Source: Eubacterium sp.
Lineage (GTDB): Bacteria; Bacillota; Clostridia; Oscillospirales; Acutalibacteraceae
NCBI GenBank assembly: GCA_017886765.1
Contig: JAGHJI010000054.1
Location: 1 to 44,989 of the forward strand
Direction of reading: 5' to 3'
DNA length: 44,989 bases
Below are positions 26,021 to 34,483 of the stretch, piece after piece. The notes under the pieces were generated by a model. It had not been told where the DNA came from. It ran no database searches and worked only from the letters and a program-made list of their open reading frames with translations. The number at the start of each line of letters is the position of its first letter. Positions within the stretch are counted from its first letter, which is position 1. The position numbers and the translations under genes were made by a program.

Positions 26021-28195
26021 TTAATTGTGACCGTAATCCGGTGTGGCGTAACCGTAAATGTAGACGTTGCCGCGATGTGAATATCTTCTTTTTTGTACAA
26101 CGTCGTCTAAGTTTCCTTCAATCGTGTAAACATATCCGTTCTGATACTTTTCTACAATACCGATGTGATACGGATAGGACTGACCCTGATAAGCGAAGAA
26201 AATCAGATCACCGGCTTTCGGGATATAATTTCTGTTTTTAAAGAGCCCTTTTGATTTAAACCAGTTTGCTGTATTTCTCGGCGCCTGATAAAGAGGGATT
26301 CTTCCCGAATCATAGTAGCCAAGCTGATCAGCGCACCAGGTAACAAAAAGATTACACCACGGCACACGACGACTGTATCCGGCCCAAGACCATATCTTCC
26401 GTCCGCCGGAATATCCCAACTGCTTTTCAGCTACTTGTACCATATCATTTTTCGTTGACGGAGATGAAACGGAGGTAGCACTTTTACCCGCAGCGTCAAA
26501 CCAGCTTGTATAACTGGTAGCACTGCTGTTGACACAACGAACGGTATACGTATACCTTGTTCCCTTTTTCGCCTGAACATCAGTAAAATTGGTATAAGCC
26601 GTAACACCTAAAGCAGTCCAGCTGGTAGCGTTTACCGTTTTGCGGAATACCTTGTATTTTGCGGCGCCGTTTACCTTCCCCCATTTTAGCTTAATGCCTG
26701 AGGAAGTGGCTGATATGGAAGAGATTTTTGGAGCAGCAACGAAAGTAATACTCTTACCAGTAGTATTGTAGCCGCTGGTATATGCAGTGCAGCTGGCGTT
26801 CACGCAGCGAACGGTGTAGTAGTATTTATAACCGCTCCTGGCAGTTTTATCCACATAGGATGTTGAGGTCGTGGTCGTCAGAGTGACCCAGCTACCGCCT
26901 GATGTTTTCCTATACACACGGTATTTTTCTGCCTTTGAAACGCTGCCCCATTTGATCTGGACGCCGTTTACGGCAGCTGATACCGATGAGATCTTGGGAA
27001 TTGAAAGTGCAGTGAAACTCTTTCCCTCTTCATAATATCCGCTCAACAAGGTTTTTGCGTACATGCTGACGCAGCGCACGGTATAAGTATATTTCGTTCC
27101 CTTTTTAGCCGTTGTGTCCGTAAAGGTCGTGGAGGTCGTTGTTCCAATCGAGGACCATGACGCCCCGCCTGCCGTTTTACGGTAAACCCTGTATCTTGCA
27201 GCACCGGATACCTTGCCCCATTTTATTTCCGTACCGGAATTTATGGCGCGAATGGATGAAATTTTAGGCTTGGCAAGACTGATTACATTTTTTCCCGATG
27301 AATAAAAACTGCTGGCATATGCCTTTGCGTCAGCCGTTATACACCTTACGGTAATCGTGTATTTTATACCGGCTTTTGCCCCTGACCAGGTGTAGCTTGT
27401 GGAAGTGGTATCCGTTATTTTTGTCCAGCTGCTGTTGCCCACTTTATAGTAAACTCTATATTTTTCAGCGCCCGTCACCTTATTCCATTTAATTACGGTT
27501 CCCACATTATTAACGTAAACCGATGAAAGTGAGGGAGCGGAAATAAAGGTTATGCTTTTTCCGGCAACATCATAGCCGCTGAAATAGGTATTTGAACCAC
27601 CGCTAATGCAACGCACGGTATAGCTGTAAGCCGTACCCGACTTAGCGGTCTTATCCGTAAAAGATGTAGCGGCGGTAGTGCCGACAGAAGACCAGCCTTT
27701 TCCGGCTGTTTTACGGAATACTCTGTATCTTGCGGCGCCGGAAACCTTTTGCCAGCTAAGCTGTACGCCGGAGGTTGTATTGGATACAGACAACAATTTC
27801 GGCGCCGGAAATACAATAACGCTTTTACCTGCTGAATCAAAGCCGCTTGCATATGCTTTTCCGTCACTGGTTATACATCTAACGGTAAAGGTATATCTCG
27901 TGTCGGTTTTCGCTCCTGACCAGGTGTAGCTTGTGGAAGTGGTATCGGCGATTTTCCTCCAGCTGCTGTTGCCTACTTTATAATAGACTCTGTATTTTTC
28001 AGCGCCTTTTACCCTGTTCCATTGGATTACGGTTCCCGCATTATTTACATAAGCGGATGATAGAGAGGGAGTGGAAAGATTTGTAACGCTCTTTGCCTGC
28101 GCGCTGTAATCCGCCGCAAATACTGTACACAGCGGAATCATGCAAACTGCAATCATTACAGAAATCAAAACACGAATATATCTTTTTTTCATCAT
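26021..28195 (-). CDS. Secreted protein with six Fn3-like repeats and a C-terminal CHAP domain
   Basis: A protein of 724 residues. A signal peptide (MMKKRYIRVLISVMIAVCMI, cleavage near VFAA) is followed by six tandem repeats of about 89-90 residues, each with a W, a YRVYRK or YRVYYK strand, a T-rich turn and YTVRC, which looks like fibronectin type III. The last 140 or so residues form a CHAP amidase/peptidase domain with catalytic Cys in VPWCNLFVTWC and His in YPYHIGIVEKY. This suggests a cell-wall hydrolase with a long spacer or adhesive arm. The start is ATG 28195 with GAGGAG 6 nt upstream. No sortase motif or choline repeats are seen. Confidence 0.85.
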   Translation of the reverse strand: MMKKRYIRVLISVMIAVCMIPLCTVFAADYSAQAKSVTNLSTPSLSSAYVNNAGTVIQWNRVKGAEKYRVYYKVGNSSWRKIADTTSTSYTWSGAKTDTRYTFTVRCITSDGKAYASGFDSAGKSVIVFPAPKLLSVSNTTSGVQLSWQKVSGAARYRVFRKTAGKGWSSVGTTAATSFTDKTAKSGTAYSYTVRCISGGSNTYFSGYDVAGKSITFISAPSLSSVYVNNVGTVIKWNKVTGAEKYRVYYKVGNSSWTKITDTTSTSYTWSGAKAGIKYTITVRCITADAKAYASSFYSSGKNVISLAKPKISSIRAINSGTEIKWGKVSGAARYRVYRKTAGGASWSSIGTTTSTTFTDTTAKKGTKYTYTVRCVSMYAKTLLSGYYEEGKSFTALSIPKISSVSAAVNGVQIKWGSVSKAEKYRVYRKTSGGSWVTLTTTTSTSYVDKTARSGYKYYYTVRCVNASCTAYTSGYNTTGKSITFVAAPKISSISATSSGIKLKWGKVNGAAKYKVFRKTVNATSWTALGVTAYTNFTDVQAKKGTRYTYTVRCVNSSATSYTSWFDAAGKSATSVSSPSTKNDMVQVAEKQLGYSGGRKIWSWAGYSRRVPWCNLFVTWCADQLGYYDSGRIPLYQAPRNTANWFKSKGLFKNRNYIPKAGDLIFFAYQGQSYPYHIGIVEKYQNGYVYTIEGNLDDVVQKRRYSHRGNVYIYGYATPDYGHN

Positions 28196-28269
28196 TTGCA
28201 ACTCCTCTTTTATCTTGCTTACTTAAACATCACAGGCATTAAAATTTGATTGTTTTCTCAGAAAAGCAT

Positions 28270-28313
28270 AAAAGCTCTGAACTGTCCGAAAAATCGGTAA
28301 ATTCAAAGCTTTT
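28270..28313 (-). terminator. Probable terminator of the tRNA operon
   Basis: On the minus strand AAAAGCTTTGAA and TTCAGAGCTTTT form a 12-bp stem with one G-U pair, right after tRNA-Lys. A smaller CCGA/TCGG hairpin lies in its loop. T-runs are moderate on both strands. Confidence 0.6.
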
Positions 28314-28318
28314 TTGAT

Positions 28319-28394
28319 TGGTGACCCATCGGGGAGTCGAACCCCGGACACCTTGATTAAAAGTCAAGTGCTCTGCCATCTGAGCTAATGGATC
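28319..28394 (-). tRNA. tRNA-Lys (UUU)
   Basis: A cloverleaf of 76 nt: acceptor GATCCAT/ATGGGTC, anticodon loop CTTTTAA giving UUU, T-loop GGTTCGA and an encoded CCA end. It is last of five tRNAs in the cluster. Confidence 0.97.
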
Positions 28395-28419
28395 ATATCA
28401 CCCTGCAAAATCAGGGTGC

Positions 28420-28494
28420 TGGCTGGGGAGGCGGGATTCGAACCCACGCATGACGGAGTCAAAGTCCGTTGCCTTACCGCTTGGCTACACCCCA
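28420..28494 (-). tRNA. tRNA-Gln (UUG)
   Basis: 75 nt with acceptor TGGGGTG/CTCCCCA (one U-U mismatch), anticodon loop CTTTGAC giving UUG, T-loop GGTTCGAAT and an encoded CCA. Confidence 0.96.
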
Positions 28495-28555
28495 ATATCT
28501 TGGGATAGATTATATTAGACTTGTCTGAATTTATAACAAATCCGTTTGTAAAAAA

Positions 28556-28633
28556 TGGGGTGGGATATCGGATTCGAACCGATGACCTCCAGTGCCACAA
28601 ACTGGCGCTCTAACCAACTGAACTAATCCCACC
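28556..28633 (-). tRNA. tRNA-His (GUG)
   Basis: The acceptor stem includes the extra G at -1 that pairs with C73, a tRNA-His feature. The anticodon loop TTGTGGC gives GUG. CCA is encoded. Confidence 0.97.
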
Positions 28634-28673
28634 ATATATGTAAAAGCGCGTTGGCGCTGTTACGGCGTTCTTA

Positions 28674-28750
28674 TGGCGCGCTGAGAGGGACTCGAACCCC
28701 CGACCTACTGCTTAGAAGGCAGTTGCTCTATCCAGCTGAGCTATCAGCGC
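28674..28750 (-). tRNA. tRNA-Arg (UCU)
   Basis: 77 nt with acceptor GCGCTGA/TCAGCGC, anticodon loop CTTCTAA giving UCU, T-loop GGTTCGAGT and an encoded CCA. Confidence 0.97.
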
Positions 28751-28758
28751 AAAATAAA

Positions 28759-28832
28759 TGGAGCGGGTGATGGGAATCGAACCCACACAACCAGCTTGGA
28801 AGGCTGGGATTCTACCATTGAACTACACCCGC
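28759..28832 (-). tRNA. tRNA-Gly (UCC)
   Basis: 74 nt with acceptor GCGGGTG/CACCCGC, anticodon loop CTTCCAA giving UCC and an encoded CCA. It is first in the cluster, about 10 nt after the expected start of transcription. Confidence 0.97.
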
Positions 28833-28839
28833 ATAGCGA

Positions 28840-28864
28840 CGGTCATTATTATACATAATGACCG
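28840..28864. repeat. 10-bp palindrome overlapping the -10 of the tRNA promoter
   Basis: CGGTCATTAT (28840-28849) and ATAATGACCG (28855-28864) are perfect inverted arms around a 5-bp centre. The arms cover the -10 and part of the spacer. It could be an operator, a hairpin that ends Clp transcription, or both. Confidence 0.65.
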
Positions 28865-28876
28865 CCGAAGTGTCAA
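28848..28876 (-). promoter_or_regulatory. Consensus promoter of the tRNA operon
   Basis: Exact consensus on the minus strand: TTGACA (28871-28876), 17 bp, TATAAT (28848-28853). It lies between the Clp gene and tRNA-Gly and should drive all five tRNAs. Confidence 0.85.
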
Positions 28877-28890
28877 GTATTTTTTTAAAA

Positions 28891-31212
28891 TTAATTAATT
28901 TTTATATCTATTTTGTCTTTTGCAGATAACGTGAAAGTTTCAATCTTAATATCCTGATTAAAGACGATCTCATTGGCAAGCTTTTCCTCAACATCCCGTC
29001 TCACAGCGTCACGCAGACCGCGGGCGTTCTTCTTTGAGCCGTACGCTTCTTTGGCAAGGAAAACCGGTACGCTGTCGTCATAAACAAGCGCAATGCCTTT
29101 ATCCTTGAGGCTTTCAACAAGCTCGTCAAGCATCAGTCTCGCAATCTTTTCAAAATTATCGTGGGTAAGCTGATTGAAAACGATGACCTCGTCAACCCTG
29201 CCTAAAAATTCGGGTCTTAAAAATCTTTCAAGGGCTTTCATAGTCACTTCAACATTGATGTCACCCTCCGATTTATTAAAGCCGAGAGAGCCGGAGTCCG
29301 TTGAGCCGGCGTTTGACGTCATGATGATAACCGTGTTCTCAAAGTTTACCGTTCTGCCCTGGGCGTCGGTGATCCTGCCCTCATCAAGTATCTGAAGCAG
29401 GATATTGAGAACGTCTTTATGCGCCTTTTCAATCTCGTCAAACAGGATAACGCTGTAGGGTTTTCTTCTTACCTTTTCGGTAAGCTGACCGGCGTCGTCA
29501 TATCCAACATAACCGGGAGGAGAGCCGATAATTCTGGAAACGCTGAACTTTTCCATAAATTCGGACATATCCAGTCTGATAAGATTATCAGGGCTGTCAA
29601 ACAGCTCGTCAGCCAAGCGCTTAACAAGCTCGGTCTTACCCACGCCGGTAGGACCGACAAAGATAAAGGACTGGGGTCTCCTTTTCGGACTGATCTGTAC
29701 CCTGCCGCGTCTTACTGCGTTGGAAACCTTTTCTATTGCTGTGTCCTGACCGATAATATGCGCTTTCAGATTTTTCTCCAATGAGGCAAGCTTCTTAATA
29801 TCATTCTGCTCAATTTTTGACGCCGGTATACCCGTCCACATGGAAATGACCTTTGCCAAATCCTCCTCAAGCACCTGATTATCCTTCGCTTTTTCCTCCA
29901 ACTCCGGAAGTTCTCCGTCAATCTGGAATATCTCGCTTTTAAGCTTAGTGATCAGCTCATAATCAATGGTATCATTTTCCTCCGGCGAGGACAGTTTTTC
30001 TATATTTTCCTCCAGTAGTCTTTTTCTGTCAAGCTTCATCTGATATTGACTGATAGCAGGATTTCTCAGGTTAGCGCAGGTACAGCTCTCATCAAGCAGG
30101 TCTATCGCCTTATCGGGAAGATAGCGATCCGTCACAAAGCGCTCGGACATAGTGACAGCGCGGTAAACAAGGGAATCAGAGATTCTTACTTTATGGTAAT
30201 CCTCATAATAGCCCTTGATTCCCAGCAGCATTTTATAAGCGTCATCAATCGAGGGCTCCTCAATCTTAATAGGCTGAAAACGTCTTTCCAGCGCAGCATC
30301 CTTTTCAATATATTTACGGTATTCATTAAATGTAGTTGCGCCGATAACCTGTATTTCCCCTCTTGAAAGAGCAGGCTTTAGGATGTTGGCAGCGTTCATT
30401 GTCCCCTCAGAATCGCCGGTGCCCACAAGATTGTGAACCTCGTCGATAAAGAGTATAATGTTGCCCTCGTGTTTTACCTCGTCAACAAGACCTTTTATTC
30501 TGCCCTCAAACTGACCTCTGAACTGCGTTCCCGCAACAAGAGCGGTCAGGTCGAGAAGATAGATTTCCTTGTCTGCAAGGCGAGCAGGCACCTGTCCTTT
30601 GGCAATACGTATGGCCAATCCTTCGGCAATAGCGGTTTTACCTACGCCGGGCTCACCAATCAGGCACGGATTGTTTTTTGTACGTCTTCATAAGATCTGA
30701 ACAGCGCGTGAAATCTCGTTCTCCCTGCCGATAATATTGTCAATCTTCCCCTGCCTTGCCCTGTCGGTCAGATTATTGCAGTAGGTATTAAGAAACTTTC
30801 TCGCGTCATCCTGAGCATTTTTCCTGCCACGCTTAGGACGTCTTTTATTACCGGTATTTTTTGTTTCACTCTCCGCTCCGTCCTCCTGAGGTACAAGAGC
30901 GCCGCCGTTAAACAGCTCATTAAAGGGCATGGTCTGCGCGCCGTCCATATTATCTGGATTGAACATCTCGCCAAGATTACCGAAATCAAAATCGCCCATA
31001 TTCTCCATAAAATTAGCCATCTGCTCGGACGCCATTTCCAGTTCCTCGTCGGAAATACCGAGCTTGTCAATCATCTGGTTTATTGAGCCTATATTCAGCT
31101 CACGGGCGCAATTGATACACAGCCCCTGAGGGGTAACGTTATCCCCCTCCATTTTCTGAATAAACACAACTGCCGGACGTTTGCCGCAGCGTGAACACAT
31201 TTCCTGTTTCAT
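28891..31212 (-). pseudogene. clpC: Clp protease ATP-binding subunit (ClpC-like), interrupted by an in-frame UGA
   Basis: The gene reads as 773 codons in one frame, broken only by TGA at codon 175 (30688-30690). Before it: a zinc ribbon (C6, C9, C32, C35), an acidic linker, and [15 protein letters not shown]. After it: [18 protein letters not shown] with the first Walker A, Walker [11 protein letters not shown], second Walker A GPTGVGKT, Walker B ILFDEIEKAH and the C-terminal D2 domain. Relatives have Cys or Ser at the stop position, so one base change explains it. There is no frameshift. The part after the stop has no ribosome site at its first Met (30618). A recent nonsense mutation, a sequence error or recoding are all possible. 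If intact, the product is an AAA+ unfoldase for ClpP. It is last in the long operon. Confidence 0.85.
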
Positions 31213-31239
31213 TATATCTCCATAGCCTTTCCGTAGATA

Positions 31240-31863
31240 TTACTTACTCTTTTTCTTCTTGTTTTCCTTCAGCTGCCGAATAAAGCCCGGAGCGTATCCG
31301 AGAAGTGAAACAAGCGTGCAGACGGCGGAAATACCGACTAAAATCCAGGTAACAACATCGGGAAGAGTAAAGCCCGTGATTTCACAAAGGGCGCCGTTTT
31401 TTCCAAACGCCAGAATAAATATCATACCGATATAAAATACGTTTGTGGCAACCTTGCCCCATATCTCCGCAGCCGTGGGACGCATACCCAGTGACAGCAG
31501 TAAGGCGCCGCCGATAATCATAATAATTTCCTTGGCAATAAAAAACATAAAGAGATACTTTATGGCGTTATCCCAGTATGTAACGATCAAAACGATTACG
31601 ATTGCCATTTGTGAAAGCTTATCAGCAATAGGGTCAAGTATTTTGCCGAGATTTGACACCTGATTAAATTTTCTTGCAATCTTGCCGTCAAACAAATCCG
31701 TAAGCGCCGCGCAGATCATTATAATGACCGCAGTGAGCTCATAACCTTTTATAAATAGGACGACAAATACGGGTATAAGGGCAATTCTGATAAAGGAAAG
31801 CCAGTTGGGAATGGTGTTCCACCCCTGGAAAAGATCGCTGACATTTTTCTTTAAATCGCTCAT
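31240..31863 (-). CDS. pgsA: CDP-diacylglycerol-glycerol-3-phosphate phosphatidyltransferase
   Basis: A 207-residue membrane enzyme that makes phosphatidylglycerol phosphate. The CDP-alcohol phosphotransferase motif is complete, with D56, D59, G60, A63-R64, G73, D77 and D81 in the stretch ALTDLFDGKIAR...LGKILDPIADK. Several hydrophobic helices follow. A basic tail ends the protein. The start ATG 31863 follows GGAGGT, 12 bp after cvpA. Its place in a long housekeeping operon supports the phosphatidylglycerol role rather than another CDP-alcohol acceptor. Confidence 0.93.
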   Translation of the reverse strand: MSDLKKNVSDLFQGWNTIPNWLSFIRIALIPVFVVLFIKGYELTAVIIMICAALTDLFDGKIARKFNQVSNLGKILDPIADKLSQMAIVIVLIVTYWDNAIKYLFMFFIAKEIIMIIGGALLLSLGMRPTAAEIWGKVATNVFYIGMIFILAFGKNGALCEITGFTLPDVVTWILVGISAVCTLVSLLGYAPGFIRQLKENKKKKSK

Positions 31864-31875
31864 AAAGTACCTCCA

Positions 31876-32547
31876 TTAAATTTTTATAAACGGATTGTAA
31901 TGATTTATAAATTCCAGCAAAAAGCTGTTATTTGCCTGTGTGACGAAAGAATTGTCGGCCGGAAGTATACCGCAGACATATCCGATAATGGTAGACGCTG
32001 TAAATACAAGCAACGCGGCTTTCAGAAGGCCGAATACGCCGCCGAAAAACCTGTTTGTATGCTTAAGGGGCGCGTGCTTCTTTTTCTGCATTTTTGAGAA
32101 AGCAGAAATAAGAACACTTACTATTATACAGAAAACTATAAAAAGAACAACAAAAAGGATAATTCTTAAAACGGTAAGTATTACCGGCTCAAGAACAGAA
32201 TCCGTAAGACTGGCGCTGAACTGCTGAGCAGTAAGTCCGCTGAGAGCCGAAAGATCAAATTCACCCGCAAGGGTTTCAGGCAAACCGTTTACAAATTCCT
32301 TTATGCCGTTAATCATATTTTCAGCAGACACGGAAGCCGTGATCTCTTCCAGAATTCTGTCATACACCAAATCCCTTACAACGCCGTCATAAAGCCGTTC
32401 ATATAACAGGCCGCTGACGAAGTAAGAAAGCGGTATACCTACTATATATTTAAGCGTGCTCAGCAGGGACACGATCAGTCCCCTGGAAGCTCCTGCAATC
32501 ACCATAATAACAGCTACTGCAATAAAAGCAATATCAATGTAATTCAA
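31876..32547 (-). CDS. CvpA family membrane protein
   Basis: A 223-residue protein opening MNYIDIAFIAVAVIMVIAGASRGLIVSLLS, the CvpA/colicin V production fold start, with four hydrophobic helices (about 5-22, 28-48, 125-150 and 175-195). The second half has the family's FFGGVFGLLKAALLVF. Its role in Firmicutes is poorly defined. The start is TTG 32547, which overlaps the DUF5711 stop as TTGA, so coupled translation is likely; GAGG lies upstream. Confidence 0.85.
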   Translation of the reverse strand: MNYIDIAFIAVAVIMVIAGASRGLIVSLLSTLKYIVGIPLSYFVSGLLYERLYDGVVRDLVYDRILEEITASVSAENMINGIKEFVNGLPETLAGEFDLSALSGLTAQQFSASLTDSVLEPVILTVLRIILFVVLFIVFCIIVSVLISAFSKMQKKKHAPLKHTNRFFGGVFGLLKAALLVFTASTIIGYVCGILPADNSFVTQANNSFLLEFINHYNPFIKI

Positions 32548-33737
32548 TTTATTTCAGCCTCGCTTCTGTCAATCAAAGACTGCCTGTGAATAAAGATTTC
32601 AGAACCCATACAACAGATAGATCTTGCCGAATCGTCGGTACTGAGCCGGCTTTTTTCCTCACCGTCAGAAAGATTATAGCTGATGATTTCGCTGTTTGTC
32701 AGAACACTGACAAGGCTTGAACCTGCCGACACGGATTTTATATTGCCGGAAACGCTGATTTCTCTTTTCAGCTGACCGTTTTTCTTAATATAGGCAATCA
32801 CGTTTTCCGTAGAATTGCTGTATGAATTATATACAAGGACCAGATCGCCGGACGGCGTATAAGCCAAGCTTTGGGTACTGATATCGCCGCTTTTATAAAT
32901 ATCCTTGTACTTGCCGGAATTGTCTATTACACCGGCATAACTGTCTCCCACAACCAGAACATTGCGGGAAGTATAGTTCAAATCAATGATCAGTCCCTGG
33001 GGAAGCTCCACCGCGGTCCTGCTTACCTCCCCTTCGGAAACTTCATAAATATAAACTGAGGTTTTCAGGTCGGCATTTTCTCCGGTCACAACAGCGGCGG
33101 CCACTTTTTTACCGTTATCGCTCAGGGAAATGGAAACAATATACCCGTCGGAAAGACTGATTTCCATTTCCTTTTCAAGGGATTTTGAATAAACGATGAT
33201 GTCGCAGAGTTTCTCTGCGGAAGTGGTAGCAACGGCAACCGTACCGTTTTTGGCAACATCGGCGCATAGCAGGGTATTGGCTACTTCCTCCTCGTAAACG
33301 GCGCCGCTCGCCGTATCCAGCCTGTAAACACTTGATCCCTGGTCGTAAACCAGGGAATATATTCCCTCGGTCTCAAGCGCCGGATTTGAATAACCGTGTT
33401 CAAAGGCATATTTTACCTCGGCGTTCTTACTGTTTAAAACGGTAAAACTGCCGGGGGTCAGTACACCCAACTGATTGTTGATATTGACAATCGATACATT
33501 TTGGGAAGAGTCAATATTGTAAGGAAAGTTATCCTCAACAACGCCTTCTGTCAGCGTAAAATTCCCCTGCTCGTCCGTAAACCTGTCAATAACCGAATTA
33601 ATATTTATTTCAAAAACTTTCATAATAATGAGAATCAGAACAATGACGGCAATAATAATCCATATGATTTTTTTATTGCGTCTGTCCTTGCGGGCGCGTT
33701 TTTCACGGCGCTCCATCTCACGTTGATTGTCAGCCAT
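32544..33737 (-). CDS. DUF5711 family membrane-anchored protein
   Basis: A protein of 397 residues: a basic cytoplasmic N-terminus (REMERREKRARKDRRNKK), one membrane segment (IIWIIIAVIVLILIIMKVF) and a long beta-rich exterior domain with repeated strands such as VAKNGTVAVATTS, LSDNGKKVAAAVVTG and YTPSGDLVLVYNS. This resembles a WD40/quinoprotein-like propeller, as known for DUF5711 proteins of Clostridia. There is no catalytic signature. I chose ATG 33737 with AGGTG 5 nt before it; a GTG at 33743 is an alternative. It sits between truA and cvpA with almost no gap. Confidence 0.8.
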   Translation of the reverse strand: MADNQREMERREKRARKDRRNKKIIWIIIAVIVLILIIMKVFEININSVIDRFTDEQGNFTLTEGVVEDNFPYNIDSSQNVSIVNINNQLGVLTPGSFTVLNSKNAEVKYAFEHGYSNPALETEGIYSLVYDQGSSVYRLDTASGAVYEEEVANTLLCADVAKNGTVAVATTSAEKLCDIIVYSKSLEKEMEISLSDGYIVSISLSDNGKKVAAAVVTGENADLKTSVYIYEVSEGEVSRTAVELPQGLIIDLNYTSRNVLVVGDSYAGVIDNSGKYKDIYKSGDISTQSLAYTPSGDLVLVYNSYSNSTENVIAYIKKNGQLKREISVSGNIKSVSAGSSLVSVLTNSEIISYNLSDGEEKSRLSTDDSARSICCMGSEIFIHRQSLIDRSEAEIN

Positions 33738-33748
33738 ATTCACACCTG

Positions 33749-34483
33749 TCAGTAGTTGATTTTATTAAGATACAGTCCCTGGGGAGGCGCTGTTCTGCCG
33801 GCGGCTTTTCTGTTCTTTGACCGGATAATGTCCGCAAGCTCTCCCGGTCCTATCTTACCCTCCGACACAAAGAGCAGTGTGCCTGCCATGATTCTGACCA
33901 TATTGTAAAGAAAGCCGTCCGCCTCCACCCTGAAGTACACCATATCGCCGTCACGCCATACTTCAAAATTTTTTACAGACCTGACAGTGTCCTCCACATC
34001 ACTTTTAGCGGAGCAAAAGCCCCTGTAATCATACGTTCCTATAAACGCCTTACATTCCCTGTTAAGGTACTCTTCATCTATTTTATATCGGTAATGAAAG
34101 GCATATTTTGAATAAAAGGGATCTCTGATCTTACCGTTATAGATCTTATAGATATATTCCTTTGATTTACAGGAATATCTGGGATGAAAATCCTCGCTCA
34201 CCTCGCGGCAGCCGATGACGGCAATGTCATCGGGCAAATGCGTGTTCAGCGCAAATATGACACCGTCGCAGCTGATCTTCATATCCGTTTTCAGCGTAAG
34301 GCAGTACATATTGGCGTGAACACCGGCATCAGTCCTGCTGCAGCCCTTTACGTCAAGCCTTTTCAGAAAGACCTTTTCAACGGCATTCTGAAAAACCTCC
34401 TGCACGGAAACAGCGTTTTTCTGAACCTGCCAGCCGTGATAGCCACTGCCGTCATACTTGATTGTTAAAAGTAAATTTCTCAT
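33749..34483 (-). CDS. truA: tRNA pseudouridine(38-40) synthase
   Basis: A 244-residue enzyme that modifies the anticodon arm. The catalytic D52 lies in KGCSRTDAGVHANMY. RNLLLTIKYDGSGYHGWQVQ is the family start, and FLYNMVRIMAGTLL is the C-terminal motif. The frame is open 141 bp upstream, but that lies inside ecfT; the real start ATG 34483 overlaps the ecfT stop by 4 bp (ATGA). truA after ecfA1A2T is a widely conserved order in Firmicutes. Confidence 0.95.
   Translation of the reverse strand: MRNLLLTIKYDGSGYHGWQVQKNAVSVQEVFQNAVEKVFLKRLDVKGCSRTDAGVHANMYCLTLKTDMKISCDGVIFALNTHLPDDIAVIGCREVSEDFHPRYSCKSKEYIYKIYNGKIRDPFYSKYAFHYRYKIDEEYLNRECKAFIGTYDYRGFCSAKSDVEDTVRSVKNFEVWRDGDMVYFRVEADGFLYNMVRIMAGTLLFVSEGKIGPGELADIIRSKNRKAAGRTAPPQGLYLNKINY

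Noticed and set aside
26021-28195. DNA repeats in the Fn3 gene as a CRISPR-like array
   Set aside because: The periodicity is about 267-270 bp, in frame, and degenerate at the DNA level; it reflects protein domain repeats.
28840-28864. Ordinary terminator for the Clp gene
   Set aside because: The hairpin lacks a T-run after it and overlaps the tRNA promoter, so I report it as a palindrome of uncertain role.
30618-30690. Frameshift in the Clp ATPase gene
   Set aside because: The two open parts are in the same frame (30687 to 30618 is 23 whole codons); the break is a single TGA.
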